DNA of 61,620 nucleotides from an uncultured Alphaproteobacteria bacterium (GCA_902511405.1 CABXEZ010000004.1:8001-69620); one strand, 5' to 3'. Shown: positions 9,769 through 18,308, numbered from the stretch's first letter. The notes: generated by a model not told the origin, from the letters alone. Program-made: numbers and translations.

Positions 9769-10778
9769 AAAAAAATTTTTTTTCTAAAATTAAAAAACCA
9801 TTTATTATAGGAGAAATAGCATCTGCTCATTTGGGTGATACTAAAAATTTACTTTACTTATCTAATAAACTTAAACAAACAAATTCTAATGCATTAAAAT
9901 TCCAAATTTTCAAAACTGAAAATTTTGTCTCAAAATATAATAGCTATTTTAAAATTTTAAAAAAAATTGAAATTAATTTCAAAAATTGGGAATATATTTT
10001 TAATAAAACTAAAAAACTAAAAATTAATAAAATATGTGAAATTTTTGAATACGAAAGTTTAGTTTTTGCTCATAAATCTGATTTTTTTGATTGTTTTAAA
10101 GTCTCAGTTAGTAACTTATATGAGGAAGAAATAATTAAATATATAAATAAATATCAGTTACCCTTGATAATAAATATTTCTGGAGCCGACATTCAAGAAT
10201 TAAAAAAAATATTAAATAAAATTAAATATAAAGATATTTGCTTAATGTTAGGCTATCAGAACTTTCCAACCAAAATAAAAGATATTGAGCTTAATAAAAT
10301 TGTTTGCCTCAAAAAAAATTTCCCCAAAGTTTGTATTGGTTATGCAGATCATATTGATGCAACCACAAATTTTTTTGCACAAGCTATTCCATTGATGGCC
10401 CTATCAATGGGTGCTGATGTGATTGAGAAACACATTAATATTGATAGATCAAAAAAGAAGAATGATTATTATTCTAGCTTAAATCCAGATGAATTTAAAA
10501 TTTTTGTTTCAAATTTGAAAAAAGCTTATCTTGCTTTAGGTGATGAAAAATTTATTGTATCTAAAGCTGAAAAAAAATATCTGAATTTTGCAAAAAAGTA
10601 TTTAGTTGCCAAGAAAAATTTAAAAAAAGGTCATTTTATTAAAAACAATGATGTAAATTTTAAAAGAATCAATAAACTAGGTGTTGACGAGGAGCAATTT
10701 AAAAGCTTGATAAAACCAAAACTAAATAAAAACATAAGTGAAGATAGCATAATACAAATAAATGATATCATTAAATAA
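9759..10778 (+). CDS. divergent NeuB-family protein with altered metal site
   Basis: A second NeuB/SpsE-like protein (339 aa), much more divergent than the copy at 7344. It retains GEIASAHLG (18-26), ALKFQ (45-49), GYADHI (194-199) and VIEKH with His225, plus a C-terminal SAF-like segment (YLVAKKNLKKGH). However, the STPFD block is replaced by a segment around CEIFEYES (93-100). The second metal-ligand histidine of the GPDH/GNDH motif is Tyr237 (NDYYSS). The protein may act on a different substrate, have changed chemistry, or serve as a non-catalytic partner of the intact synthase. Its start overlaps the radical SAM gene and its end overlaps the cytidylyltransferase, which argues for a joint function. 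Confidence 0.75.
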   Translation: MALKKNFFSKIKKPFIIGEIASAHLGDTKNLLYLSNKLKQTNSNALKFQIFKTENFVSKYNSYFKILKKIEINFKNWEYIFNKTKKLKINKICEIFEYESLVFAHKSDFFDCFKVSVSNLYEEEIIKYINKYQLPLIINISGADIQELKKILNKIKYKDICLMLGYQNFPTKIKDIELNKIVCLKKNFPKVCIGYADHIDATTNFFAQAIPLMALSMGADVIEKHINIDRSKKKNDYYSSLNPDEFKIFVSNLKKAYLALGDEKFIVSKAEKKYLNFAKKYLVAKKNLKKGHFIKNNDVNFKRINKLGVDEEQFKSLIKPKLNKNISEDSIIQINDIIK

Positions 10779-11529
10779 AGGCAGCACAATAATACTGGTT
10801 GCAGTGCGACTAAAATCAAAAAGACTTAAAAATAAAGCACTCCTACCTATTATGAGAAAACCTCTGATACATGTTTTATACAATAGACTATTAACTGTAA
10901 GAAACTCAAAAAAAATTGTTTTGTGTACTTCAACAAATAAGCAAGATGATCCAATTTATCATTTTGCAAAAAAAAATAATATATTATGTGTTAGGGGTTC
11001 AGAATTAAACGTTATTTCAAGATTTTTAAAGGCTGCTAAATTACATAAAGCAAAAAATGTGGTGCGAGTAACTGGAGACAATCCACTAACAGATCCTAAA
11101 ATGATAGATAAAATGATATTAAATCATAAAAAAAATAATAGCGATTATACATATTGTGATCAAATCCCTAATGGCACTAGATCAGAAGTTATTTCAACTA
11201 AAGCACTGGAATTTTGTTTAAAAAACGTGAGATATCCAAATAATAGCGAGTACATGACATGGATGCTCAATAGACCTGATATATACAAAGTAAATATTAT
11301 TAAAATTAGAAACAAAAAAATAAAATACCCTAATCTTAATTTTACAGTTGATAATAAAAATGAATATTTAAATATTGTAAGAATATTTAAGCACTTTAAT
11401 TCAAATGACTTTTCTCTAGAAGAATTAATTAAATACGTTATTTCTAATAAAAAATATTTAAAAGATTACAAACTAAAAAAATCTAAGGGAATGCATAGTA
11501 TAAATATTAAATATAAATTTGAAAAATGA
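10762..11529 (+). CDS. SpsF/NeuA-like cytidylyltransferase family protein
   Basis: A nucleotidyltransferase of the SpsF/CMP-NeuAc synthetase superfamily, expected to activate the keto-acid sugar of this module, most likely as a CMP derivative. It has VAVRLKSKRLKNKAL (residues 13-27), which matches the A-R-x-x-S-x-R-L-x-x-K loop. VVRVTGDNPLTDP carries the metal-binding aspartate in place of the more common QGDEP. At 255 aa it matches SpsF-like proteins. It overlaps the upstream synthase by 17 bases and the downstream methyltransferase by four. The cytidyl donor is family knowledge. The exact sugar is unknown. Confidence 0.72.
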   Translation: MISLNKGSTIILVAVRLKSKRLKNKALLPIMRKPLIHVLYNRLLTVRNSKKIVLCTSTNKQDDPIYHFAKKNNILCVRGSELNVISRFLKAAKLHKAKNVVRVTGDNPLTDPKMIDKMILNHKKNNSDYTYCDQIPNGTRSEVISTKALEFCLKNVRYPNNSEYMTWMLNRPDIYKVNIIKIRNKKIKYPNLNFTVDNKNEYLNIVRIFKHFNSNDFSLEELIKYVISNKKYLKDYKLKKSKGMHSINIKYKFEK

Positions 11530-12530
11530 AATATTTTGAGATAAAATTAGAAAAAAAAAATTACATAAGAATATATAAATATTATCAAAGTATAGCTAAT
11601 AAAAAAAATATTAATTTAACTCATCATTGGTCAAAGAGAGAAAAAAAGAATTATGAATCTTTTGTATTTTGTAAAAATAATTTAGTTAGAATAAGTAAAG
11701 ATAATAATACTGGTCTTGATGATAAGTTTGAAGAATGTTTTAATAAACAAGAAATAAATTATGATTTATCATTAAAACAAAATATTAAGAAATTTATATA
11801 TAAAATCTTAAAAATTCATGATGGAATTAATTTTGATGCAAGTTTCAATTTTTCTAATTCAGTAAATAGCAAACCAATTGATATTTCATTTATTAATGAT
11901 GAATTTGGAAAAAAAAGAAAAGATTTTACGATCTTTAAATCTATTTATATTATTAATGATTTAATAAACTCAATTAAAAAAATAGATATTAATAATAAAA
12001 ATATTTTAGAAATTGGGCCGGGGGTAGGAAGCTTAATTAGATCTTTATCTTCGTATTTCAATAATAATAAATATTTCTTAATAGATTTAGATATTTCATT
12101 ATTATTTTCCATGTTAAATATAATTCATAGATTTCCAAACTCTAAGTATCTTTTGCCTAATGAGATAGATGAAAAATTTAATAATAATAAATATGAGTTT
12201 ATATTTTTAACCAGTGATCAGATAAATATATTAAAAAAAGGATCTATTAATATTGCATTTAATACAATGAGTTTTCAAGAAATGTCTTTTCGAGAGATTG
12301 ATAAATATTTAGATTTATTAAGAAATGTAATGGTTAAAGAGAATATTTTTTATTGTTTAAATGCAGTAGAAAAAGAAATGAAAGTAAATAATCAGTCACA
12401 ATTTATTAGATTTTCAGAATATCCTTGGAATAATTTGGACAAAGTGTTAAAGTTTAATCTTTCCGAGGTTCATAAAAATAAGACAACAAAACCTTTTTTT
12501 AGAAAAATAGTAAATTTGAAGACTATTTAA
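11526..12530 (+). CDS. SAM-dependent methyltransferase, putative sugar O-methyltransferase
   Basis: A class I methyltransferase fold with motif I NILEIGPGVGSL (159-170), an acidic end of the next strand (LIDLD) and a post-II FNTMSFQEMSFREID region. It resembles the putative sugar O-methyltransferases found in polysaccharide islands, with a roughly 130-residue N-terminal part before the Rossmann core. It overlaps the cytidylyltransferase gene by four bases, which suggests methylation of the same unusual sugar. No membrane segment is seen. The acceptor is not identifiable. Confidence 0.65.
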   Translation: MKYFEIKLEKKNYIRIYKYYQSIANKKNINLTHHWSKREKKNYESFVFCKNNLVRISKDNNTGLDDKFEECFNKQEINYDLSLKQNIKKFIYKILKIHDGINFDASFNFSNSVNSKPIDISFINDEFGKKRKDFTIFKSIYIINDLINSIKKIDINNKNILEIGPGVGSLIRSLSSYFNNNKYFLIDLDISLLFSMLNIIHRFPNSKYLLPNEIDEKFNNNKYEFIFLTSDQINILKKGSINIAFNTMSFQEMSFREIDKYLDLLRNVMVKENIFYCLNAVEKEMKVNNQSQFIRFSEYPWNNLDKVLKFNLSEVHKNKTTKPFFRKIVNLKTI

Positions 12531-12606
12531 AAATAATTAAGTAATTAATAATAATGCAAACAAATTTGTTATGAAGCAAAAAAATAATTAGTATATAAAA
12601 AAACAT

Positions 12607-13827
12607 ATGAAATTGTTATTTTTCTTCAGCCATATACAAATAAATAATTATAAGCACACCTTTAATTTTTTAAAAAATTTTATTCTAGAGAGTGCTGCAA
12701 TCCATATAATTTTTGAAGATTATTCAAATTATAAAGATTTTAAAAAAAATAATTACAATAACATATTGATTAAAGCCAATTTTATAAAAAATAAAAATTT
12801 AAACTTGAGTGATTTTTTTTTAAAATATATTATTGAGAAAGACATAAAATATTGTATAATTAATTGTGGTTTAGGAGTTTTTCAAAGCAAACCAATTGAA
12901 ATTTTATCTCAAGTTCTTCAAAAAAATAACATAAAAACATTTATCCCAATTAGTAACTCACCTTTAAATGGAATGTTTTCAATTTATAATAATTTAAAAT
13001 TTGATAACAATGAATTAAATAAAAATTATAATAAAAACTTATACATTGAAGAATCAAGGAATATTAAACTAAAAGTAACTGAATTTATTAATAATTATAT
13101 AGAATATCAAGAAAATAACTTAATTCAAAAAAATAAATTCAAAAATAGTTCTACATCAATATATTATTCAATCAAAAATAATGTAAAAAATTTTACACAG
13201 AATGTTTTATATAGATACAATAGTAATAAATTAAATATAAATAATAAGAATAATAATAATAATATTTTACTATTACTTACTAAAAACGACAATCATTGGA
13301 TTACAAAATACAATAATCCAGAATTGTGCAATAAATTAACGAATATAAAAAAAATTTTAGATAAAATACCAGCTAATTACAATTTAATTATAAAATCACA
13401 TCCAAGAATTAAAATTGAAAAAGATATTGAAATATTAATCAAAAATTATCATAATATTAAAATTTGTTATAATGAAGTAAGTACATTTGATTTAATTAAA
13501 ATAAGTAAGATTATTATAGGGTATGGCACAACTTCATTAATATTACCTTTATTACTAAATAAACATGTAATAGAAATAGGTAAAGAAAGTATTTTTTTTA
13601 GAATGTCTAATCCGCCAGTTCAAAAAGTAGATAATTTTGAGGATATTGATGATAGAATTAATTTCTGTATATCAAATGATGTTAATAAGAAAAAAATATT
13701 TAAATATTTCCAGTCAATTCAACAAACAAATATTTTATTTTATAAAAATAATATCACTCACAAAGTTGATGACGAAGCTTGGACATTATTAGCTAAAGTG
13801 TTAATTAAAAAAATTTATAAATATTGA
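12607..13827 (+). CDS. GT-B glycosyltransferase with HP motif (capsule/polysialyltransferase-like)
   Basis: No close functional match is recognised, but the C-terminal half has the arrangement seen in CMP- or CDP-sugar-using GT-B transferases. IIKSHPR (261-267) is followed by IGYGTTS (304-310) and LNKHVIEIG. A long Asn-rich linker (about 205-220) separates the halves. It starts after a 76-base gap and is followed within five bases by a sulfotransferase-like gene. A decayed second copy of part of this gene lies at about 14935-15172, which shows that the two-gene block was once duplicated. The donor may be the CMP-sugar of the preceding module, by inference from position. Confidence 0.55.
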   Translation: MKLLFFFSHIQINNYKHTFNFLKNFILESAAIHIIFEDYSNYKDFKKNNYNNILIKANFIKNKNLNLSDFFLKYIIEKDIKYCIINCGLGVFQSKPIEILSQVLQKNNIKTFIPISNSPLNGMFSIYNNLKFDNNELNKNYNKNLYIEESRNIKLKVTEFINNYIEYQENNLIQKNKFKNSSTSIYYSIKNNVKNFTQNVLYRYNSNKLNINNKNNNNNILLLLTKNDNHWITKYNNPELCNKLTNIKKILDKIPANYNLIIKSHPRIKIEKDIEILIKNYHNIKICYNEVSTFDLIKISKIIIGYGTTSLILPLLLNKHVIEIGKESIFFRMSNPPVQKVDNFEDIDDRINFCISNDVNKKKIFKYFQSIQQTNILFYKNNITHKVDDEAWTLLAKVLIKKIYKY

Positions 13828-13831
13828 CTGA

Positions 13832-14911
13832 ATGATAATAGATTTAAAAAAAATTTATATATGTGGCTCATCAATGACAGGTAAAGCACAAATGATGCAA
13901 CTTATAGATGGTAACAAAGATATTTTTACTATTCCTTACCAAAATTTTGGTATATCTTTTTTGCTAAATAAATTTGAAAAATTTATAATAAATAATTCAA
14001 ATACATATTTTCATTCCAAATATTTTAATAAAAAAGATTTTATTAAAATTGAGATCAAAAATAATTATTATGTTTTACCAATAGTAACTCTAATAAAATT
14101 TATTATTAATAATAATACATGTTTTGATTTTATTCTTGAAAGTCATTTTTCACATAAATGCTATAGTTATATTTCTGACACAGAATTAAAAGAACATAAA
14201 TTCAATATAAACATTAATAATTATATTAATAACATTTATAAAAATTTTAAAACTTTTCAAAATAACACTCTTAATATTGAGATTTTAGAAAATTTAATTT
14301 TTCACAGTTTTGTTAGTAGTCTTGATGACATCAAGAATTATCAAAACTATTTAATATGTGGTAGTAATTCAATTGACCAAGTACAAAACCTAATAAATCA
14401 TTTTAAAAATTATAAATTAATTATAATAAAAAGAAGAACAATTGATAAAGTTTTTTCAAATTCTTTAAGAATTTTTTACAATCAATATAATAATAAAATT
14501 AATGTTAGTGATAAAAAATTTTTTTTTATCTTATTATTAATTACTAATTCTAGTAAGATTATAAATAAAACAAATAAATATGAAAAACAAACGAGTAATC
14601 TTAGTCATAAAAATATTTTATATGTTGATTTTGAAGAAATGTTTAAAAATAGGGAATCATTACTAAATAAAATTTATAAATTTTTAGAAATTAAAAGAAT
14701 GCATAACAAAAACTTTCAATCTTTTTTATCCGAAAAAATTTCTAATTATAATCCTAATATTGAAGACCAGTATAATGATGATCCAAAAAATTATTTTTCT
14801 AATTTTGAAATAAGTATTATTAATTTTATTATATTAAATAAACCTTTAAGGATTTTATTTTCTACTATATCAAGATTAATGTTAAAAATTCTCTATAAAA
14901 AAGGCAGATGA
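13832..14911 (+). CDS. sulfotransferase-like protein
   Basis: Resembles P-loop sulfotransferases that use PAPS. The N-terminal IYICGSSMTGKAQMM (8-22) corresponds to the phosphosulfate-binding loop. A second motif, IIIKRRTIDKVFSNSLR, carries the Arg and Ser expected at the 3'-phosphate site. The late YVDFEEMFKNRE plus FLEI segment is typical of the C-terminal part of the family. Length is 359 aa. No signal peptide or membrane span is evident, so it would act in the cytoplasm on a sugar precursor. Its last 55 bases are duplicated in degraded form just before 15457. Function is moderately supported and the acceptor is unknown. Confidence 0.6.
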   Translation: MIIDLKKIYICGSSMTGKAQMMQLIDGNKDIFTIPYQNFGISFLLNKFEKFIINNSNTYFHSKYFNKKDFIKIEIKNNYYVLPIVTLIKFIINNNTCFDFILESHFSHKCYSYISDTELKEHKFNININNYINNIYKNFKTFQNNTLNIEILENLIFHSFVSSLDDIKNYQNYLICGSNSIDQVQNLINHFKNYKLIIIKRRTIDKVFSNSLRIFYNQYNNKINVSDKKFFFILLLITNSSKIINKTNKYEKQTSNLSHKNILYVDFEEMFKNRESLLNKIYKFLEIKRMHNKNFQSFLSEKISNYNPNIEDQYNDDPKNYFSNFEISIINFIILNKPLRILFSTISRLMLKILYKKGR

Positions 14912-14934
14912 ACATACATAAAAAAACAACTTAA

Positions 14935-15172
14935 ATTTATTATTTTTCAATATATTTATCATTCCTTTGTATTTAAATTTACTAATCCAAATTTATTAGA
15001 TAAAAAAATTATTGATTGCAATTATATATAATCAAATTCTAAATAATTATAATCTAATTATTAAAGGTCATGCAAGAAAAAATATTGAGCTAGAATTAAA
15101 AAAAATTTTGATAACAACAGATTTGAAGTTGCTTATGAAAATAAAAAACTTCATATTAAAAATTTTTTTTAA
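14935..15172 (+). pseudogene. decayed duplicate of the glycosyltransferase at 12607
   Basis: Broken reading frames preserve the order of motifs of the upstream gene. KFTNPNLLDKK (14975 onward) parallels KYNNPELCNKL. NYNLIIKGHARKNIELELKK (15045-15104) parallels NYNLIIKSHPRIKIEK. A further frame carries FEVAYENKKLHIKNFF to a stop at 15170-15172. At least two frameshifts and an in-frame stop interrupt it, and the key Pro of HPR is Ala. It is plainly non-functional. Confidence 0.75.
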
Positions 15173-15364
15173 TATTCTTTTTATATATTAATCTAAAGTA
15201 AAATTATCTTTTTAATTATTAATAGAATTATTTTCCTGCTCATTTTTAATTAAAAAATAATTTTCAATAATAAGAATATTTAATTTTGTTCCTATAAAGC
15301 AATTAAATGCATCTTTTTAAATAGAATTTCATTATTAAAAATATTTTTAGTTTTTATAAAAATT

Positions 15365-15394
15365 ATATATAGATTATTAGATAAATCTATATAT
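15365..15394. repeat. 11-base inverted repeat at the duplication breakpoint
   Basis: ATATATAGATT (15365-15375) and its perfect reverse complement (15384-15394) flank an 8-base spacer. It ends where homology to the sulfotransferase 3' end begins. It could be a hairpin in RNA or a recombination-prone palindrome. It is AT-only apart from one G/C pair, so it is a weak terminator at best. Confidence 0.55.
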
Positions 15395-15396
15395 TA

Positions 15397-15454
15397 TGAT
15401 AAATAATTCTTTAAGAATTTTATTTTCTAATATAACAAGATTAATTTTAAATAT
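15397..15454 (+). pseudogene. duplicated 3' fragment of the sulfotransferase gene
   Basis: Bases from about 15401 to 15455 align without gaps to 14836-14890, the end of the sulfotransferase-like gene, with eight or so mismatches in 55. The translation LRILFSNITRLILNI mirrors LRILFSTISRLMLKI. The fragment runs directly into the ATG of the oxidoreductase at 15457. With the glycosyltransferase relic upstream, it shows a tandem copy of the two-gene block that has lost most of its interior. Confidence 0.8.
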
Positions 15455-15456
15455 TT

Positions 15457-16452
15457 ATGAAATTAGTGGCAGGAATATGTGGATTTGGTGTAGTTGGTAA
15501 AAGAAGATTTGAATGTCTCCAAAAAAATAAACACATATCAATTGAGACGGTATGTGATCGTAAATTTTCTAAAAACTATAAAAGAAAAGATATTTATTAT
15601 TACAACGATTATAACAAATTACTAAAACATGATTTAGATCTAATATTTATATGTGTTACTAATGATGTTGCTGCGAAATATACAAAAAAAGCTTTAATTA
15701 AAAATATTAATGTATTTTGTGAAAAGCCACCAGGTAAGAACCTTAGGGAGATAAAAAGTGTTTATGATCTTTATAAAAGAAAAAAGCACTTAAAATTAAA
15801 GTATGGTTTTAATCATAGGTATCACTATTCTGTTCTTAAAGCACTTAAAATAATTAATTCTAAAAAATTAGGGAATATTATTAATTTAAAAGGAACTTAT
15901 GGCAAATCAAATTTTGGTGAATGGAAAGGTCAAGAAAATTGGAGAACAAAAAAAAATATTTGTGGGGGAGGCATATTATTAGATCAAGGGATTCACATGA
16001 TTGATTTAATTAGGCTTTTTGCTGGAGAGTTTTATGATGTGAAAAGTTTTATTTCAAATAATTATTGGAAAGAGGAAATTGAAGACAATGCTTATGCAAT
16101 TATGAAAAGTAAAAATAATATCATTGCTTTTATTCACTCTTCAGCCACACAATGGGAGCACCTATTTGAATTGTACATTACACTTGAAAAAGGATATCTT
16201 ATATTAAGAGGATTTATAACTGGTTCAAAAAGTTATGGAAAAGAAACAATTATTATAGGTGTTAAACAAAAAAATAGATCAATTAAAAGAAGTAAATATC
16301 AATATTCAAAAGATCCATCTTGGCAATTAGAGGTTGACGAATTTATTGACTCAATAATTAATAACCAGAAAATTCAGAATGGTAATTGTCAAGATGCTCT
16401 AAAGACAATGAGTTTAGTCACAAGAATTTACAAAAGTAAAAATCATGAATAA
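15457..16452 (+). CDS. Gfo/Idh/MocA-family oxidoreductase
   Basis: An NAD(P)-dependent sugar or cyclitol dehydrogenase, 331 aa. The N-terminal GICGFGVVGKRR (6-17) is the dinucleotide fold, and CEKPPGKN contains the family EKP motif (89-91). GGGILLDQGIHMIDL carries the catalytic-type Asp176 and His180. Enzymes of this family oxidise or reduce C3 or C4 of nucleotide sugars, or inositol. The next genes encode an SDR and an AroB-like cyclase, so a cyclitol substrate is a reasonable inference but unproved. The gene begins immediately after the duplicated sulfotransferase fragment. Confidence 0.82.
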   Translation: MKLVAGICGFGVVGKRRFECLQKNKHISIETVCDRKFSKNYKRKDIYYYNDYNKLLKHDLDLIFICVTNDVAAKYTKKALIKNINVFCEKPPGKNLREIKSVYDLYKRKKHLKLKYGFNHRYHYSVLKALKIINSKKLGNIINLKGTYGKSNFGEWKGQENWRTKKNICGGGILLDQGIHMIDLIRLFAGEFYDVKSFISNNYWKEEIEDNAYAIMKSKNNIIAFIHSSATQWEHLFELYITLEKGYLILRGFITGSKSYGKETIIIGVKQKNRSIKRSKYQYSKDPSWQLEVDEFIDSIINNQKIQNGNCQDALKTMSLVTRIYKSKNHE

Positions 16453-16501
16453 AAAAAGTAGAAAAGTTTATGAAAAAAGATTATTTTTGGAAGATATATA
16501 A
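16445..16501 (+). CDS. 18-codon mini-ORF
   Basis: An ATG overlapping the end of the oxidoreductase gene by eight bases opens a short frame encoding MNKKSRKVYEKRLFLEDI and then stops. It may be translated by coupling, may be the stub of a deleted gene, or may be meaningless. No family is recognised. Confidence 0.2.
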   Translation: MNKKSRKVYEKRLFLEDI

Positions 16502-16513
16502 AAATAAAATTTT

Positions 16514-17251
16514 ATGATTTCAAATTTTCAAAATAAAGTAGTTTTAATTACTGGAGCAACAAATGGAATTGGAAAAGAAATCTTAGAAGCATTTCTAAAA
16601 ACTAAAGCAACAATAATTGCAACTGGTAATTCAACTTCTAAAAAAAAATTTTTTGAAATTTATAACAAAAACAAAATTGATTACCATCAAGCTGATTTTA
16701 ATAATGAAAAATCTTCACGAGATTTTATAAAAAAAATTCAAAACTATAAAAAGATTGATATTTGTATAAATAATGCTGGAATAAATAAAATTAACTATAT
16801 TGATAAAATTTCAAATGAATTTGATGATATTTTGAATGTAAATTTAAAAATACCATTCCAGATTTTAAGTGGCGTTTCTAAATTAATGAAAAAAAACAAC
16901 TATGGTAAAATTATCAATATTTCCTCAATTTGGGGCAAAAAAAGTAAAGAAAAAAGAATTAGTTATACCACGTCAAAATATGCTTTGAATGGTTTAACAG
17001 TTTCTTCATCAATAGAACTTGCTAAATATAATGTGTTAGTTAATTCTATATCTCCAGGTTTTGTTGATACTGAGCTAACAAGAAGGGTTTTATCAAAAAA
17101 AGAAATAAATCAAGTCAAGAAGCAAATTCCAATAGGCCGACTTGCTAAGCCAAGTGAAATAGTTCCATTAATCTTTTTTTTATCCAGTGAACTTAATACA
17201 TATATTACAGGTCAAATAATTTATGTTGATGGTGGATTTATTAATGTTTAG
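16514..17251 (+). CDS. short-chain dehydrogenase/reductase
   Basis: A classical SDR of 245 aa that acts on a small alcohol or ketone with NAD(P)H. It has TGATNGIG (13-20), the INNAG structural motif (86-90) and the Ser138, Tyr151, Lys155 catalytic set. The C-terminus is SPGFVDTE followed by ITGQIIYVDGGF, like FabG-type reductases. Here it sits between a Gfo/Idh oxidoreductase and a sugar-phosphate cyclase homologue, so a sugar or cyclitol substrate is more likely than an acyl-ACP. The following gene overlaps its 3' end. Confidence 0.85.
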   Translation: MISNFQNKVVLITGATNGIGKEILEAFLKTKATIIATGNSTSKKKFFEIYNKNKIDYHQADFNNEKSSRDFIKKIQNYKKIDICINNAGINKINYIDKISNEFDDILNVNLKIPFQILSGVSKLMKKNNYGKIINISSIWGKKSKEKRISYTTSKYALNGLTVSSSIELAKYNVLVNSISPGFVDTELTRRVLSKKEINQVKKQIPIGRLAKPSEIVPLIFFLSSELNTYITGQIIYVDGGFINV

Positions 17252-18308
17252 AAATTTTCAAATTAAATCATCTTTAAGTAATTACTCAGTTATCTTTATA
17301 GAAGATTTTAAAAAAAATATTATTAAGGAGAAATCTGATAAACAATATTTTATTATCGATAGAAAAATCTATAATTTAAATAAAAATTTTTTTGATAAAA
17401 ATAAAATTATTCACAAATCAATAATTATTAAGGCAGATGAGAATGCAAAATCTTTTGAAAATTTTGCAAAATATGCAAATACTTTAATCAAATTAAAGAT
17501 TGATAAGAATTCTGAAATTAACTTGATTGGTGGGGGGGTTACTCAAGATATTGGAGCTTTTCTAAGCTCAATTTTATTTAGAGGGATAAAATATAATTTT
17601 TACCCAACCACATTACTAGCTCAATGTGATAGTTGCATAGGTAGTAAAACTTCAATTAATATTAATAGTTATAAAAACTTAATTGGAAATTTTTGGCCTC
17701 CAAAAAAGGTTTATATTGATTTCAATTTTCTATTTTCCTTAGATATATCAGCAAAAAAGTCAGGTATTGGAGAAATGTGTCATTATTTTCTGTATTCAAA
17801 TATTGATTTATTTAATAGGTTTATGGGCGATTATGACAAAATCTTAATCAACACTCAACTTATTCATAAATATATTTATAAGTCACTTTTAATAAAAAAA
17901 AATGTAATTCAAATAGATGAGTTTGATAATGGAGAAAGAAAAAAGTTTAATTATGGTCATACTTTTGGACATGCAATTGAAGCTCTAACAAACTATAAAA
18001 TTAATCATGGGCAAGCAATTACTATGGGTATGGATTTTGCTAACTATATCTCGTATAATTATAAAAAATTATCAATAGAGAAATATGAAACGACAAGAGC
18101 TTTATTAAAAAAGAATTTTTCGAAGCACAATTTGCAAAATTACAGTTTAAAAAAATATATATCAATATTAAAAAAAGATAAAAAAAATAAAGATGGTAAA
18201 TTAGGATGTATACTTTTTTGCGAAAATGAAAAAATGTATTTAACATATCAGAAATTTGATAAAAACTTTATCAAATTAGTACAAAATTACTTCTTATTCT
18301 CAAAATGA
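17244..18308 (+). CDS. AroB-like sugar-phosphate cyclase (3-dehydroquinate synthase family)
   Basis: A homologue of 3-dehydroquinate synthase, which uses NAD and a metal to cyclise a phosphorylated ketose. It has GGGVTQDIGAF (residues 96-106) in place of the usual GGGVxGDxxGF, then PTTLLAQCDSCIGSKTS, and a metal set of Glu177 (GIGEMCHY), the GHTFGH histidine near 243, and His255 (NHGQA). I chose the ATG at 17244, overlapping the SDR stop by eight bases. The upstream in-frame ATG at 17223 would add seven residues of shadow sequence. Its neighbours are oxidoreductases of a polysaccharide cluster, not shikimate genes, so it may build a carbocyclic sugar. An ordinary AroB role is possible but less likely given the variant loop. 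Confidence 0.8.
   Translation: MFRNFQIKSSLSNYSVIFIEDFKKNIIKEKSDKQYFIIDRKIYNLNKNFFDKNKIIHKSIIIKADENAKSFENFAKYANTLIKLKIDKNSEINLIGGGVTQDIGAFLSSILFRGIKYNFYPTTLLAQCDSCIGSKTSININSYKNLIGNFWPPKKVYIDFNFLFSLDISAKKSGIGEMCHYFLYSNIDLFNRFMGDYDKILINTQLIHKYIYKSLLIKKNVIQIDEFDNGERKKFNYGHTFGHAIEALTNYKINHGQAITMGMDFANYISYNYKKLSIEKYETTRALLKKNFSKHNLQNYSLKKYISILKKDKKNKDGKLGCILFCENEKMYLTYQKFDKNFIKLVQNYFLFSK

Noticed and set aside
12559-12570. Palindrome AACAAATTTGTT as an operator
   Set aside because: A 12-base AT-rich palindrome is expected by chance in this composition, and no regulator gene is nearby.
17223-17243. Upstream ATG of the AroB-like gene
   Set aside because: The added residues only shadow the SDR C-terminus. 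The ATG at 17244 gives a compact 8-base overlap.
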